This document shows, piece by piece, positions 20,440 to 30,813 of a stretch of 64,000 nucleotides of DNA. Numbering within the stretch: position 1 is the stretch's first letter; the number at the start of each line of letters is the position of its first letter. Source of the stretch: Cystobasidiopsis lactophilus (lineage: Eukaryota; Basidiomycota; Agaricostilbomycetes; Agaricostilbales; Chionosphaeraceae); assembly GCA_001599975.1 (NCBI GenBank), contig BCIO01000003.1, forward strand, positions 2,660,677 through 2,724,676. The letters are read 5' to 3'. The notes below the pieces were generated by a model that saw only the letters and a program-made list of their open reading frames with translations, had not been told where the DNA came from and did no database searches. Made by a program: the position numbers and the translations under genes.

Positions 20440-23400
20440 TCAGCGCAGTTGAGGCACGGGTAGAAGGCCAAATCGGCTGCTGAGCTTGGCTGCAGCGACG
20501 GACGCGTTGACCGTGATCGCCGAGGCTGGGAGTGCACCAAGCGGCAGGAAGCTGGACGTAGAGGCTTGTTGACTATCCAGTAGAGGAGCAAGGAGAATTT
20601 GGGTTCGCTGGAGGTAGGCGGTGACGCCAGGCTTCATTGCGGCCTCTGCCGTCAAAGGCTGCACATATATGCGTCAGCTTCTTCGCCGCGCATGTAACAG
20701 CTTATGACTGGACAAACCTTGATGGGAAGCAACTTGGCTAGAGTTGAAGTGAACGTTGCCTCCGGTTGGGTGGCGGTCAACTCTTGAAGAAGGCCGGCGT
20801 CCCACAGAAGTTGTATCGGCACGTCAACGGTGATTTCGGATGATGACTGGTCTAGTTGCTCCGTGCATGCCGACAAGAAGGCTGACTGGAAGCTGGCCAA
20901 GACGCGCCCGGGTTGCGGCACAGCTTCGCTGGGGTAGCCGAGTTCCAGAGCTTCAATGGTTTGGATCAGTGAAGAGATGGCTTTGAAGAGAAGTGCACTG
21001 GGTTGTGTTGGTATCCGTATTGAGATGCCGTCAATATCGACGCCTGGCAAAGGCCATCGTCAGCGGACCTTCGGAAGGCAGACAGAGCTGCTTACTTTGG
21101 AAAGAAGAGGTATCAAGCGGGCTCGATGAGTTGAGCACATTCGTGAGATCGTTTTGGACAGATAAGAGGATGTCGTTGATGCTGGCGTCAGAGACGCTTT
21201 GAACGGCAGAGATCGAGAGCTCTTTTAGTTTGACTTTGGTCTTCCGCGCGGACTCTGCAAGGTGATCTCATTTGTAAGCGGCACTTCATGGACGTATAGG
21301 AACGAGAGAGAAGCAACACACGTTGCGCCTCTTCAGAAAACGCCAATGTGTCCAAGAGGCTGTTGGGCCCGGCTACTTGTGCAAAGACCCGCCCAAGAAA
21401 CATGGTCTTTTGAGCTGTTAGACGAAGGATGACGTTAAAGATGCGATCAAGGCCACAGGAAAGAAATAAACTGACCGTCAGCTTGTGAAGCAACCAACAG
21501 CCCTTCGAGCCTCCCTTCCAAGGTCGAGCACATTTCCTCAAACGCGACCTGATAGTTCGCTCTCGACTTGTCCTTGCCTTTACCTTGCCTTGCAGAGTCA
21601 TCCGACAGCCAGTAATCCAGGTCTTCCTTTAGCGCCACCTGGCTCGACTCGACCAGCTCCAGGCATTGATCCAAAAGAGGCGAGCGAAAGTGCAAGCGCT
21701 TGTTGGTTTCTTTTGTGAAGTGCTCGAAAGATCGAGAAAAGGTGGAGGTAGACGGCGCCGTGGATTTGAAGGGAAGGTGAGAGGTGGATGCTGACGTTGG
21801 GAAGGGTAGAGAGGTGGAGAAGAGGAAAGAGGCTGGGTTGAGGTCCGCTTCCGAGCTGGTGAGGTTAGAGAGCGCAGTCGTCAGGCAAGTCTCGGTGGCC
21901 GCGACGAGGCTCTGGAAGGCATGTGCGGTGATCACATTGAGGCGGTCCACCAAAGCGGTCTCCGTCAGCCCGATCAACGCCGCCACCTCTTGCTGGTTCT
22001 GAGGCGATTCCAATGAGATAGCGGGCGTGAGCTCTTGACGAATGCGAGCCAGCTGCTTCGCCCCTTGGACGTGCGCGCATAGCTTGACGGCGGTCGCCTG
22101 GTAAAGCTGACTTGCGAATTGGAACCAGGTCGAAAGCGAACTGGACAGCTGCGCTTCCGAGAGCGGTTTGGAAGCCGTGTCGATGAACGGTGTAAAGTTA
22201 AGCACGGCCGGTGGAAGGTATCGCAGGAGGATGTGGGAGTTGGGCAAGGTATCCAAGATTTTGGGGATGGTCAGGTCAGCTGGTATCCCAGCCTCGGCCA
22301 GAGTAGCCGAACGAGGAGCCTGGATTTGTTGGAGCACTAGATGCAAGTGAGAGGTGAAGACCTGGCGGCATTCTTCGGTGGTGGAGATGATGCGGCGGAG
22401 CATGCTGGAGAGCAGCTCGACCAAGCCTTCCGCCGTCGAAGACTGGCTCTCTGCTATCGAATCGGCAAGCTCTTGGATCGCTGCTAGCCGTTGGGACAGA
22501 AAGAGCTCCAAAACGACGGGCAGCGGTGTGTTCTCCAACAGCAGCACGCAAGCCAGAGTCTGAGCGGTGGCGAAGCTGGACGAAGCCGGGTGAAGCAGAG
22601 CCATCTTCGCCCTTTTCACCACTTGAGAGCCCAGCTGGCGCAAGCCTTCCCACTGCTTTTCAATCAACGGGAAGGCCTCAAACACCTCGTCTGCGTCCGA
22701 GTCGGCGTCGTTCTTGGCATTGGCCAGCTCTCGGTAGGCCATTCGACCGAGCGCCTCCAATCGGGCGGCCGACAGGAAGTCTTCGAACTCTATTGCTCGC
22801 CAGATGTTTTCGGGCGTGTCGAGCAGCACTTTGATGAGCGTTGCCAGCGTGTAAGGGCTGTCTGCCGCGCCGGCTATGCTGTTGCCTTTGATGTGTTTAG
22901 CAGGTCGTCGTGGCTGGTCTTCAAGATGTGCTCCAAAATCAGTCAAAACAATTGAGCCGACATGGATGGAGAGCAGAGGCCCACCAAGCTGAGCCCGCTC
23001 CAGCAGCGCCGCTTTGGCACAGTCCCTCTTGATGGCATCGAGGCCGTCGAGCAAGGAGGCAGATGACTTGCGCATGCGCACGATGGAGTCGGCGGCGCCG
23101 AGCAGGTCGCGGTAGCGTTCGCCAACCATGGTCCTGAGCTCCTCCCTCTTGGCGCCCGACTCCATCTGGGCCCGGTCCTCCAGTGCTTTGACCTCCCTGA
23201 CACCGTACGCCGTGAACAGTGCCTCGATGCTGCCGTCCTCGAGCAGCGCGAGCAAGTTGACCTCCTCCGGCCTCTTTGCGGCTTGCAGCGACTCAATGGC
23301 CTTGAGCCGGGCGGCGGTTGAGCGCGCATGTTGGCCAGACGAGTACTTGGATTTGAACGGCGGGCGCTTGAGCAGAGCCGTCGTCGCTGTCAGCGTGGAT

Positions 23401-23528
23401 GCGGTCGAGAAGCGGCGTCGGTTTCCATCAGCGAAGCTTGCTCCACGGACGGACGCTGATGGCCCGGGCGAGGTGACGCCAGACGTGCTTGAGGGCGACA
23501 GCAGCGCCTCAGACTCTCGGCGGTCCAT
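20440..23528 (-). CDS. COG1: Conserved oligomeric Golgi complex subunit 1
   Basis: COG1 is a lobe A subunit of the tether for retrograde vesicles at the Golgi. The long first exon starts MDRRESEALL (23528), has a Ser/Pro-rich head and the hallmark IEALFTAYGVREVKALE followed by KREELRTMVGERYRDLLGAA and IVRMRKSSASLLDGLD. It then runs into a long helical region of the Vps51/EXO84-type family. Further exons at about 21240-21420, 20720-21050 and 20440-20660 extend the helical body, ending VPQLR. At roughly 900-950 residues it has the expected size. The codon upstream at 23537 is GTG, so the ATG at 23528 is preferred. The gene is single-copy in the window and intact. Confidence 0.88.
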
Positions 23529-23753
23529 CTGATTCACTGCTGTTGCACGCGGCTCATGATCTGCGCGTTGGCCGGAGAGGAAGTGGAGCTGAGTTGACGA
23601 TTCCAGCCTTGGCTGCTCCTCGTCGCCTTGTGGGCTGATATGTACTTCTTCGGTTCAATTTAATGGTACGCATACTATTTGTAATTACATGGGTACTTCA
23701 ATATCAGGCTGCGTGGTGTGACCATAGTCCTTGGCAGAGGGAACAGTCCGCCT

Positions 23754-24391
23754 CTACGCCACCGTCTTGACCATTCCGAATCTCTTGTGCCTCTTTGCAG
23801 GGACAGGAGTGGCAGTAAGAGTGGTGGTGGTAGTGACGCCCGAGCACGTGTAGAGCGCGCTCTTGAATGAGCCCTGTCCATGACCAGAACAGATCAGAAA
23901 GGGTTTGTGCTGGGTGGCAAGAGCTTACAGTGCCTGGAGTGGCGCACTTGCCTTTGGCGGGATCTGTGTCGGCCGAAGGAAAGTTCCATTGGAGAGCAGG
24001 ATTGGTCGTCGTGCATCCCGCCTCGCCATAAGCCGTCATCTGAAAGATACAAATCGTGAGCATCTCCGCCTTCCGTTTCTCACTTAGGCCTTTCCGTGTT
24101 ACTCACTGTGCATCCCGCGGGAATAGGACCAAAATCAAGGGCAATGAACAGAGTCGGGTCCGTAGTGGCGGTGAGGAAGTTTTGGCAGGAGCCGGGCGCG
24201 AGCTGGTACATGACGCTTTTGCCAGTGCAAGGGTGTGGATTGACCCATCCAGCTGCATCGGTGAGAGAAGTGGTGGAGCATTGGCCCTCGCAAGCCGTCA
24301 TCCACAAATGCGTGGTCACGACGGCCGCCTGCCCTCTGACGACAGTGAAGGCGGTGGCGGTGACAAGTAAGACAGCTTTCAAGGACAGCAT
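23754..24391 (-). CDS. Small Cys-rich secreted protein, unknown family (member 1)
   Basis: A three-exon secreted protein. A signal peptide (MLSLKAVLLVTATAFTVVRG) is followed by LWMTACEGQCSTTSL, WVNPHPCTGKS, IPAGCTV, then a second exon with YGEAGCTTTNPALQWNFP and GKCATPGT. The third exon reads SFKSALYTCSGVTTTTT and ends in a basic tail. The pattern of Cys, W.P.PC and the small C-terminal CSG motif recurs in the neighbouring gene, so the two are tandem paralogues. About 170 residues. No known domain was recognised. An extracellular role (adhesion, effector-like or wall) is only inference. Confidence 0.65.
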
Positions 24392-24796
24392 GGCAGATAC
24401 GAAGCAAAAAGCGAGGCTCAATCCCGAGGGAATTGAAGTCGAGGCACGTCTTACTGTTGGGACAGTGCGGTGTTGGCGGTCCGGCGAAACAGTCGCCACC
24501 CAGAACGGTTGGACGACCATGAGACAGTCAATCTCGAACGGTAAGAAGGACAGGCTTGAAAACCGTCCAGACTTCGGATGAAAGGCATCAAAGGCGATTC
24601 GGAAGCACAACACAAAGGGAAACAATGCGCGACGACCCAGGGCAAGCACTTCGTCCGAAGAGAAGCTCTTAGTGCAGGAGGCCAACTTCACGCCAGATCA
24701 TTGCCATGAGACCTCCAGAGAATATACAGCACCAACAAGCCTCCTGCCCGCACAGAGATGATGGCCTTCAACAGGAAGAAGATGGCCTCCACAGCG
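24392..24796. other. intergenic spacer between the two Cys-rich genes
   Basis: About 400 bp. It holds the 3' end region of the second gene and the promoter of the first. Nothing else recognised. Confidence 0.45.
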
Positions 24797-25817
24797 CTAC
24801 CATCGTGTTTGAATCTTGAACGCCTTCTGTAAACTTACTTGCCGCCTTAAAGGATTATTAGCGCTACGCTTAACCGTACGCCATGCCTGCTCACCGGGAA
24901 AAGTATGCACAATTTGGATTGAGTATTGTACGAGGCAAGATTGCACCCGAAAGTAGTCTCCTGACATTGATTGATGCAACTCTGCAAGAATAGTTTCTTA
25001 AAGGCCGTAGTGATGGAGATCAGGCAGAGACAAACAAACCTGGAAGCTGTCCACATTTGAAACATACTGCGTGCCGCCGCCGGCGTTGGACCTGCCACAT
25101 TGGATGTCCCAGACGCTATTGGCTATACAAACGGATGCAGAAGAGCATGCGTTTGCGCTAGATCATATGTACGCATCAGCGGCCCGTTGCATGTTGAGGT
25201 GCAACCTTACTTTGTGACAGATGTAGGCACCGCCGTTCCTGCTGTAGCTGCCGCGGTCCCAGCTCCAGTGGCAGCCGCACTATCGCAGAAATATTGGGCG
25301 CTCTTGAAGTATTGACGGGAGTGGTCAAAGCCCTGGAGCACCGTGAGATCGCTTCAGGAAATGATTCGCGCAGATCAGTACGTACCACTCCAGGAACGAT
25401 GCATTGGCCGTCGAGGGAGGTAGCAGGGGTAGGGTAGTGCCATTCGTGGGATAAATCAGTGCTTGCGCAACCGGGGTCCGAATACACCACGAGCTGCCCA
25501 CAATCAACAAGTCAGCCAGGTTATAGAAACAGGATTGAACGTACATAGCATTTGTCTGGAATCCCGGAGAAGGAGAGCGAGTTCAACAAGTTGGTGTCGC
25601 TTTTGAAAGTCACACATCCCGTAGCAGGGGTGAGAGAATAGAATCCGGTATTGCCGTCACAAGGGTGTGACCAAGTTGCATCCGGAGGGTTGGAGGGGGT
25701 CAAACATTGGTTTAAGCACGGCCACAAGGACAGAGACGAAGTGGGCGAAGGAGGCTTCTGTGCTGAAGCCGAGTTGGCCAGGACAGCAAGCACACCGACT
25801 GCGAAAGGCAGACTCAT
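24797..25817 (-). CDS. Cys-rich secreted protein with C-terminal PAN/Apple-like domain (member 2)
   Basis: A signal peptide (MSLPFAVGVLAVLANSASA) precedes the same Cys-rich module as the gene at 23.8-24.4 kb: LWPCLNQCLTPSN, WSHPCDGNTG, IPDKCYV, YSDPGCASTDLSHEW, GQCIVPGV, FKSAQYFCDS. The apparent stop after SVTK (25207) lies inside a perfect GTAAGG donor. Splicing there joins in phase an exon with SVWDIQCGRSNAGGG and SCINQCQETTFGCNLASYN, a PAN/Apple-like Cys pattern, then a last exon ending AFKIQTRW. Both ends are possible: a short form stopping at 25207, or the PAN form ending at 24797. PAN modules bind protein or carbohydrate. The ligand here is unknown. Confidence 0.6.
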
Positions 25818-26445
25818 CGCAATTGGCGAAAGAAGGAAGAAACAGTAGTGGTCGACAAGAACGAGAGAGAGAGGAAGAAAAAGAGGGATGACATGTGTCG
25901 AAGGCAGCACACCTGAGTCAACGTCGATGAAGCGAAATACGGGCGACGTGTGAGCTCCAATTCGATGCAAGAACACAGGAAGAAGAAAAGGAGCCCTAGG
26001 CAGCCTTGCCGCAACGAGGCGATGACACAACAGCTTCACCGACCTCAGAATGGAATTTCACGGTGGCAAGCACTGGCAAGTCGCCATCCTGTTCGGCGTC
26101 GATAGGGCATTGGGCACATGCGAGATAGTGACGCGAGAAAACTGTGATTCGAGTTTGATTCAAGGAGTCGGAGACACGACGTCGACTTGGAATTTCATTC
26201 CTCGAGGACGGCGTCGCCGTCAGGAAGCTGTCTCGCCCGTCTTGCGGGGCACGCTTCGGCAACAGCACGCTTCATCGCCTCGAGCAGACAAGAACAGCGT
26301 TTCTTCTGCTCAACAGAGTGGAAGTCAAGGCCCAACGTTTGATTGCCGCTTGCCGCGCATCCGCGTCCGACGTTTGGGTGGCAAACTTGTGATTTTGGAC
26401 TTAAACCAAACTTCACTCAGAAACAAAGCTTCATACACTAACATC
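25818..26445. other. intergenic region between divergent Cys-rich and GNAT genes
   Basis: About 630 bp with open frames on both strands that look like chance. It should contain two divergent promoters. Confidence 0.45.
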
Positions 26446-27391
26446 ATGGCAAACGCTCCCGCTGTTCAAATTGTCGAGAGAAAAGATCTCAGTCGTGAGC
26501 GAAGTTGCGCGTTGAAAACTTTCAACTTATGCTGAGAAGCCTGAGACGCGCACACAGAGGCTGAACTAGAAGCGCTGGCTCTCGTCCGTACCCATCCTTG
26601 CTGTCACACTACAAGCACGCTAAAATGCAAACGTAGACTTGTGCCAAAGCTTTCTCCGTCGAGAACTGGGCCAACTGCCTGATGGGTCGCCCCTTCCAAG
26701 AAGCCCCCGAGCTTTGGACAGCGTTTTTTGTCACCAAGCTGGAAGAAGCTGTTGTGGACGGCCTCATCCTAACGATCAACGAGGACGAGGCGGTAGCGAC
26801 GATTTTCCCGCCTGGCTTTGAGCACTTGCACCAAAAGCACACGGCCAACTTTGCCAAGTTTACTTCGTTGATGGATCCTACCCAAGCGAAATGGGTGCTC
26901 GAGACGGTGAGCATATGTGTGTTAAAGTGAAGACGGCGCGGGTGCTCAACGCTGTCAAGTCAGTTTCCGGCAATCATGGGTCCCCTCGTCGACGAGGCCT
27001 ACCCAAATGGGGGGCATAAAGCGTCTTGGCATTTAGATGTGCTGGCTGTGAAACCTGGCTGCCAGGGCAAAGGCTTCGGATCAGCGCTCGTCCGCCGAAA
27101 CTTGGAAATGGTCAGTGCCTTGACCCGTTTTCTCCGTCCCGTTTGGCTGACAGGGAGACCAGGCTAAGAAGGACAATGGTGCTAGGGCGGTCATTGAAGC
27201 ATCGATGCCCAAGAACGTGAGGTGCTCCCCTATGACTGGTCCGAAAACTAGCTGATGACCTCGACCACGCCAAGGTGTCTTTGTATGAGCATTTAGGCCA
27301 TCAGCTGGTCAAGAAGCTCGATGTGCCGAATCCTGATGGTTCTCTTGCTTTCAACAACTGGCTCCTTGCAACTCCCAAGCACGCCGTCTAA
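26446..27391 (+). CDS. GNAT-family N-acetyltransferase
   Basis: The multi-exon protein starts MANAPAVQIVERKD. Later exons give CLMGRPFQEAPELWTAFF, a segment with LDPT-like helices, and the acetyl-CoA binding motif A as LDVLAVKPGCQGKGFGSAL (Q-x-x-G-x-G). Then follow NGARAVIEAS, VSLYEHLGHQLV and the tail ending ATPKHAV. Order and spacing match fungal GNAT enzymes of about 220-230 residues. The acceptor substrate is unknown; related fungal genes are often annotated as detoxifying or secondary-metabolite acetyltransferases. Introns near 26510-26637, 26907-26958 and 27112-27165 are short and conventional. Nothing looks broken. Confidence 0.8.
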
Positions 27392-28155
27392 CTAACAACT
27401 GGTTGTTGGCTACGTCGAACCGGCTCTCTAGCTCCTAATCTGGCTCAAGTCATTTTGTCACGTCTTGCATTAGAACCCTCAATCACTTTACTTTCTTGAG
27501 TGGGTGGTTGGGACGTCTGCAGGCTCTGTTGGAGCGGTGCGCTGGTGGACGCGGGCAGGGTTCAGCAAGAGCTGGGAGGCCAGTGATGCCATCGAAGTTT
27601 AACTCCATGCAGCATGTGAATCTCGTAAAGAAAGAAGGGCCATGAGATGCCCGGCCTCGGGGTTGGGTTCAGAGGTGCAGGCCCCGGGTTGCCACCACTG
27701 CTTCTGGCACCTAGGCTTTCCGTTCTTTGCGAGAATCGTTAGCTAAACTCACACAAAGCATCTAAGACCACATTGCTGATGCGGTTGGAGTCTAGACGAC
27801 CATCGAAGTCAAGCCGCCACCAAATTTTCAACAGGCGAGGGCCGAGCCAAAGACGGCGCCCGATAACCCCAAATGCCGCCCACTTGGGTTTGGGACCATC
27901 AGACCTTTACGGAACAGAGAGAGAAGGTAAATCTGTGCCCAAGGAAAGTCACCGACGAAGGCCAGAGTCGATTTTGCTTCTTGGACTCGCACCACCACGC
28001 TTTTCCCTCCTTCTTCGAGATCTTGCGTTTCCGGCCATTTTGTGATTGCGTGAACTTATTTCGTCCCTGTTGCTACGCTGGGAAACGCGCTTTCTGCCAG
28101 AACGCCACCCAAGGCCGCGCTTTCCATCGCTGGCCGGTCTGACCTGGATTCCGCG
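27392..28155. other. intergenic region upstream of RCO1
   Basis: About 760 bp after the GNAT stop. Open frames around 27773-28142 have no recognisable motif. Presumed 3' UTR plus RCO1 promoter and leader. Confidence 0.45.
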
Positions 28156-30570
28156 ATGGAGACGCCGAATACGCGAGCATCCACGCCAGTCAGGCTCGGA
28201 TCTGCTCGTCTGCCCGGAACACCCACTGCCACGCCGGACCCAGCGGAGCAGTTCGAGGCCTTCGAGGCCGCCGCCGCCGCTCGAGCGCCCCCTGCCCTCA
28301 AAGCCTTCCCTGTCTCCAAAGAGAAGGGCGTGGTGCCGGCCTCTGCGACGCTGAAGAAAGCCGAAACACCTTTGCTTCCTCCTCCACCGCCTCCAGGCGA
28401 CGCTCCGTTGTCCGTGGCCAAAGGCCCCAAGACGGTCAAGTTTTCGTCAGTTTTGCTCGCTTTTCACCGCGTCCTTAGCCCCTAGGGAACCTATGCCCGT
28501 TCGTTTCGTGCTGAATCCATTCGACGCAGGCCGTCCAAAGGCAACAAGCGAAATGCAAGGAGCTCCACCGCACCCGGCCAACTGCGTGCCAGTGCGAACG
28601 CCTCCGCTCGGGAACCCGATACGCCCATCGCAAGTCTTCTCGCGGTCCCACGCCCTGCCCATACTGACTTGGAGCGTCCTATAGCCAAACCGAGACGTGT
28701 GCGAGGTGTGCAACAACAAGGGCCATTTGCTGTGTTGCGACTCGTGCTGGCGCAGTTTTCATTTTTCGTGCCTCGAGCCGCCACTCGCCCTGGACGACGT
28801 GCCGACCAACACCTGGTACTGCAAGGTATGCGCAGCAGCTAAACAGGTGAGTGCCCCAGCCTGAGCGGCCTCGACGTCGCTGACCTGGCGTTTTTCTTTT
28901 TCCTGTCCCGGGACCACCAGCTCAACCCGCCTGCCCGAGCCCCTCGCGCTGGCCTGTTCTCCCAGCTGCTGCTCAAGGCTGAGGAAGACATCCCCAAAGC
29001 CTTCCAGCTGCCCCAAAAGATCAGGGGCGAGTTCAAAGACGGTGCGCAGGCCTCCTTTTCGCTCGAACTGTATCGGGGCCCTCATTGATGCCCATCAAAA
29101 CAGTGGGCACCGACGCCGCGGGCGACTACTACAACCAGGCTGTGATTAAGCCTCCCAGGGTCAAGTTGGTTGCCCTCTGCTTGCGCTGGCGCGGAGTGCA
29201 AGAGCTAAAATGGTCGCGCCCACCAGCAAAGCAGGCTTTATCGAGTTGCCGGATCCCTACGCGATGAAGGACAAGCACAACCGCCTCAGGCACTGCCACA
29301 AGTGTGCTGGCCTCCCGTCCACCAGCGAGAACAAGCGGATGATCACCTGCGATTTTTGCGACCTCCACTGGCACCTCGACTGCCTCGAACCACCCATGAT
29401 CGGCCTGCCGCCCAACTCGCGCAAGTGGAAGTGCCCCCTGCATGCGGACATTGTCTTGGTGCGTTCTTTACACCTCATTTTGCCTAGGGACGGAGCTCAC
29501 CGGGGGGAGCGAATCGCCCACAGCCCGCTGTCCGCAAACCAAAGGCCTCTTCAAGCGTGCCCGTCACCGCCCGCAACATTCCCAACAACGGCAACATCAC
29601 CGTCATATCCCGCAAAGCGCCCATGAAGGCGCCGATGCCGCGCTTCGACGAGATCATGTATCGCAACATCCGCTACCAGGTCCCGGAAGAAACCCTCATC
29701 CTGGACTTCTGGGCCAAGGTCCGCGGTGGAGTCTCTGTCAGGTGCGTTGCCGGTCCTGCCAAGCTCACCATTGGCCGTTGGCTAACCCCTGCGCGACCTC
29801 ACAGGCAACATCGCATGGAGAGCAAGAACCGGCTGGCCAAACAGCTCGGACTTCAGGGTGGCGACGACTCGGACTCCTCTCTGAGCTCGCTCGATTCGCT
29901 CTCATCCTCTGCCGATATCTCGCCGCGCAAGCTCCAGCCCCACTCGGACATGCTGCATGTCGTCCCTGGCATGAACGAGAGGGTCAGTCTGGATGTCTCT
30001 GCTTGCGTAACGGAGGAACCTCAACCTCCTCTCGGCGACGGCCAGCAGCCTTCCCAGTCTCCTTCGGTCATTTCTGATGTGGATATGATGCCGGCGTCCG
30101 CCCTCATCAACGGCTCCTCCAATCCCAAACCTCTTCCCCCAGTTTCAGCCACCCTCTCCGGGCCGCGCAAATCTTCGCTCAGGACCTCCAAACGCCTTCA
30201 CCGGGAAATGGAGGAGGATGGCGTCTCTGCTACCGAGTCATCGCTCAAGGTGCGCCTGGCATTACCAGCCAACAAGAGGCGACGCCGCAGCGCCCGCGAT
30301 GGCCTGGGCGAGGATGGCCTTGGCGACAATGCCGCTGTTGTTGTGACCCCGCTGTCTTACGCCCCATCAGCTCCATCGCCGACTTCCAGCACCGTTTCGG
30401 CCCGTGCTGCGCCCGTTGCGGTCGACAGCAAAGAAGACTTGGCTACCCTCTCGAAGATGCGCAAGCTCGTGCAGGACAACGACAAATACGCAGCCCAGAA
30501 AGACAACGTGGCCTCTTTCCTGTTCTCTGAAGCCCCCGAAATCCCAAGCTTGAACTGTGCGGTCTTTTGA
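28156..30570 (+). CDS. RCO1: Rpd3S histone deacetylase subunit Rco1 (double PHD)
   Basis: Rco1 guides Rpd3S to transcribed chromatin. The N-terminus is Pro/Ala-rich (METPNTRASTP). Exon 3 gives the first PHD finger: VCEVCNNKGHLLCCDSC, FHFSCLEPPL, WYCKVC. A following block (FQLPQKIRGEFKDV, then YYNQAVIKPPR) is the Rco1 linker that contacts Sin3 and Eaf3. Next come the GFIELPDP segment and a second PHD: HCHKCAGLPS, MITCDFCDLHWHLDCLEPP, WKCPLH. The rest is Ser-rich with a basic KRRRRSARDG stretch and ends in an acidic/helical region, stop 30570. All zinc ligands appear present. Seven or so introns. The order PHD-linker-PHD distinguishes it from other PHD proteins. Confidence 0.86.
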
Positions 30571-30813
30571 GAAGGAGTTTGTATGTCCGACTTGGTGTTG
30601 AACGTGCACGAGCAGACCTCAAACCCTCCTTACCTTGGACGCTGCCTTGGGAAGACTCAGAAGCGACCCCGAAAGCGACGCCGAAGCCTTTGCAAGAGCA
30701 AGTGCCGGCCGCGTGAACACTCATATCGCAAAAGGACTGCAAGCGCTGAGAAGGACGCCTTCTCGTTTCTTAGTCTCAGGGGCGGTATAGTTCAGCTCTT
30801 ATGTATACTCGTC

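Noticed and set aside
20405-20470. Possible tRNA gene from a GGTTCGACTC B-box-like match
   Set aside because: No matching A box at the right distance and no acceptor or T-stem pairing.
23528-23537. Start of COG1 at 23537
   Set aside because: That codon is GTG. The ATG at 23528 is the natural start.
26050-26535. 160-codon plus-strand open frame before the GNAT gene
   Set aside because: It overlaps the GNAT start in another context and reads as low-information sequence. The GNAT ATG at 26446 with its donor explains the area better.
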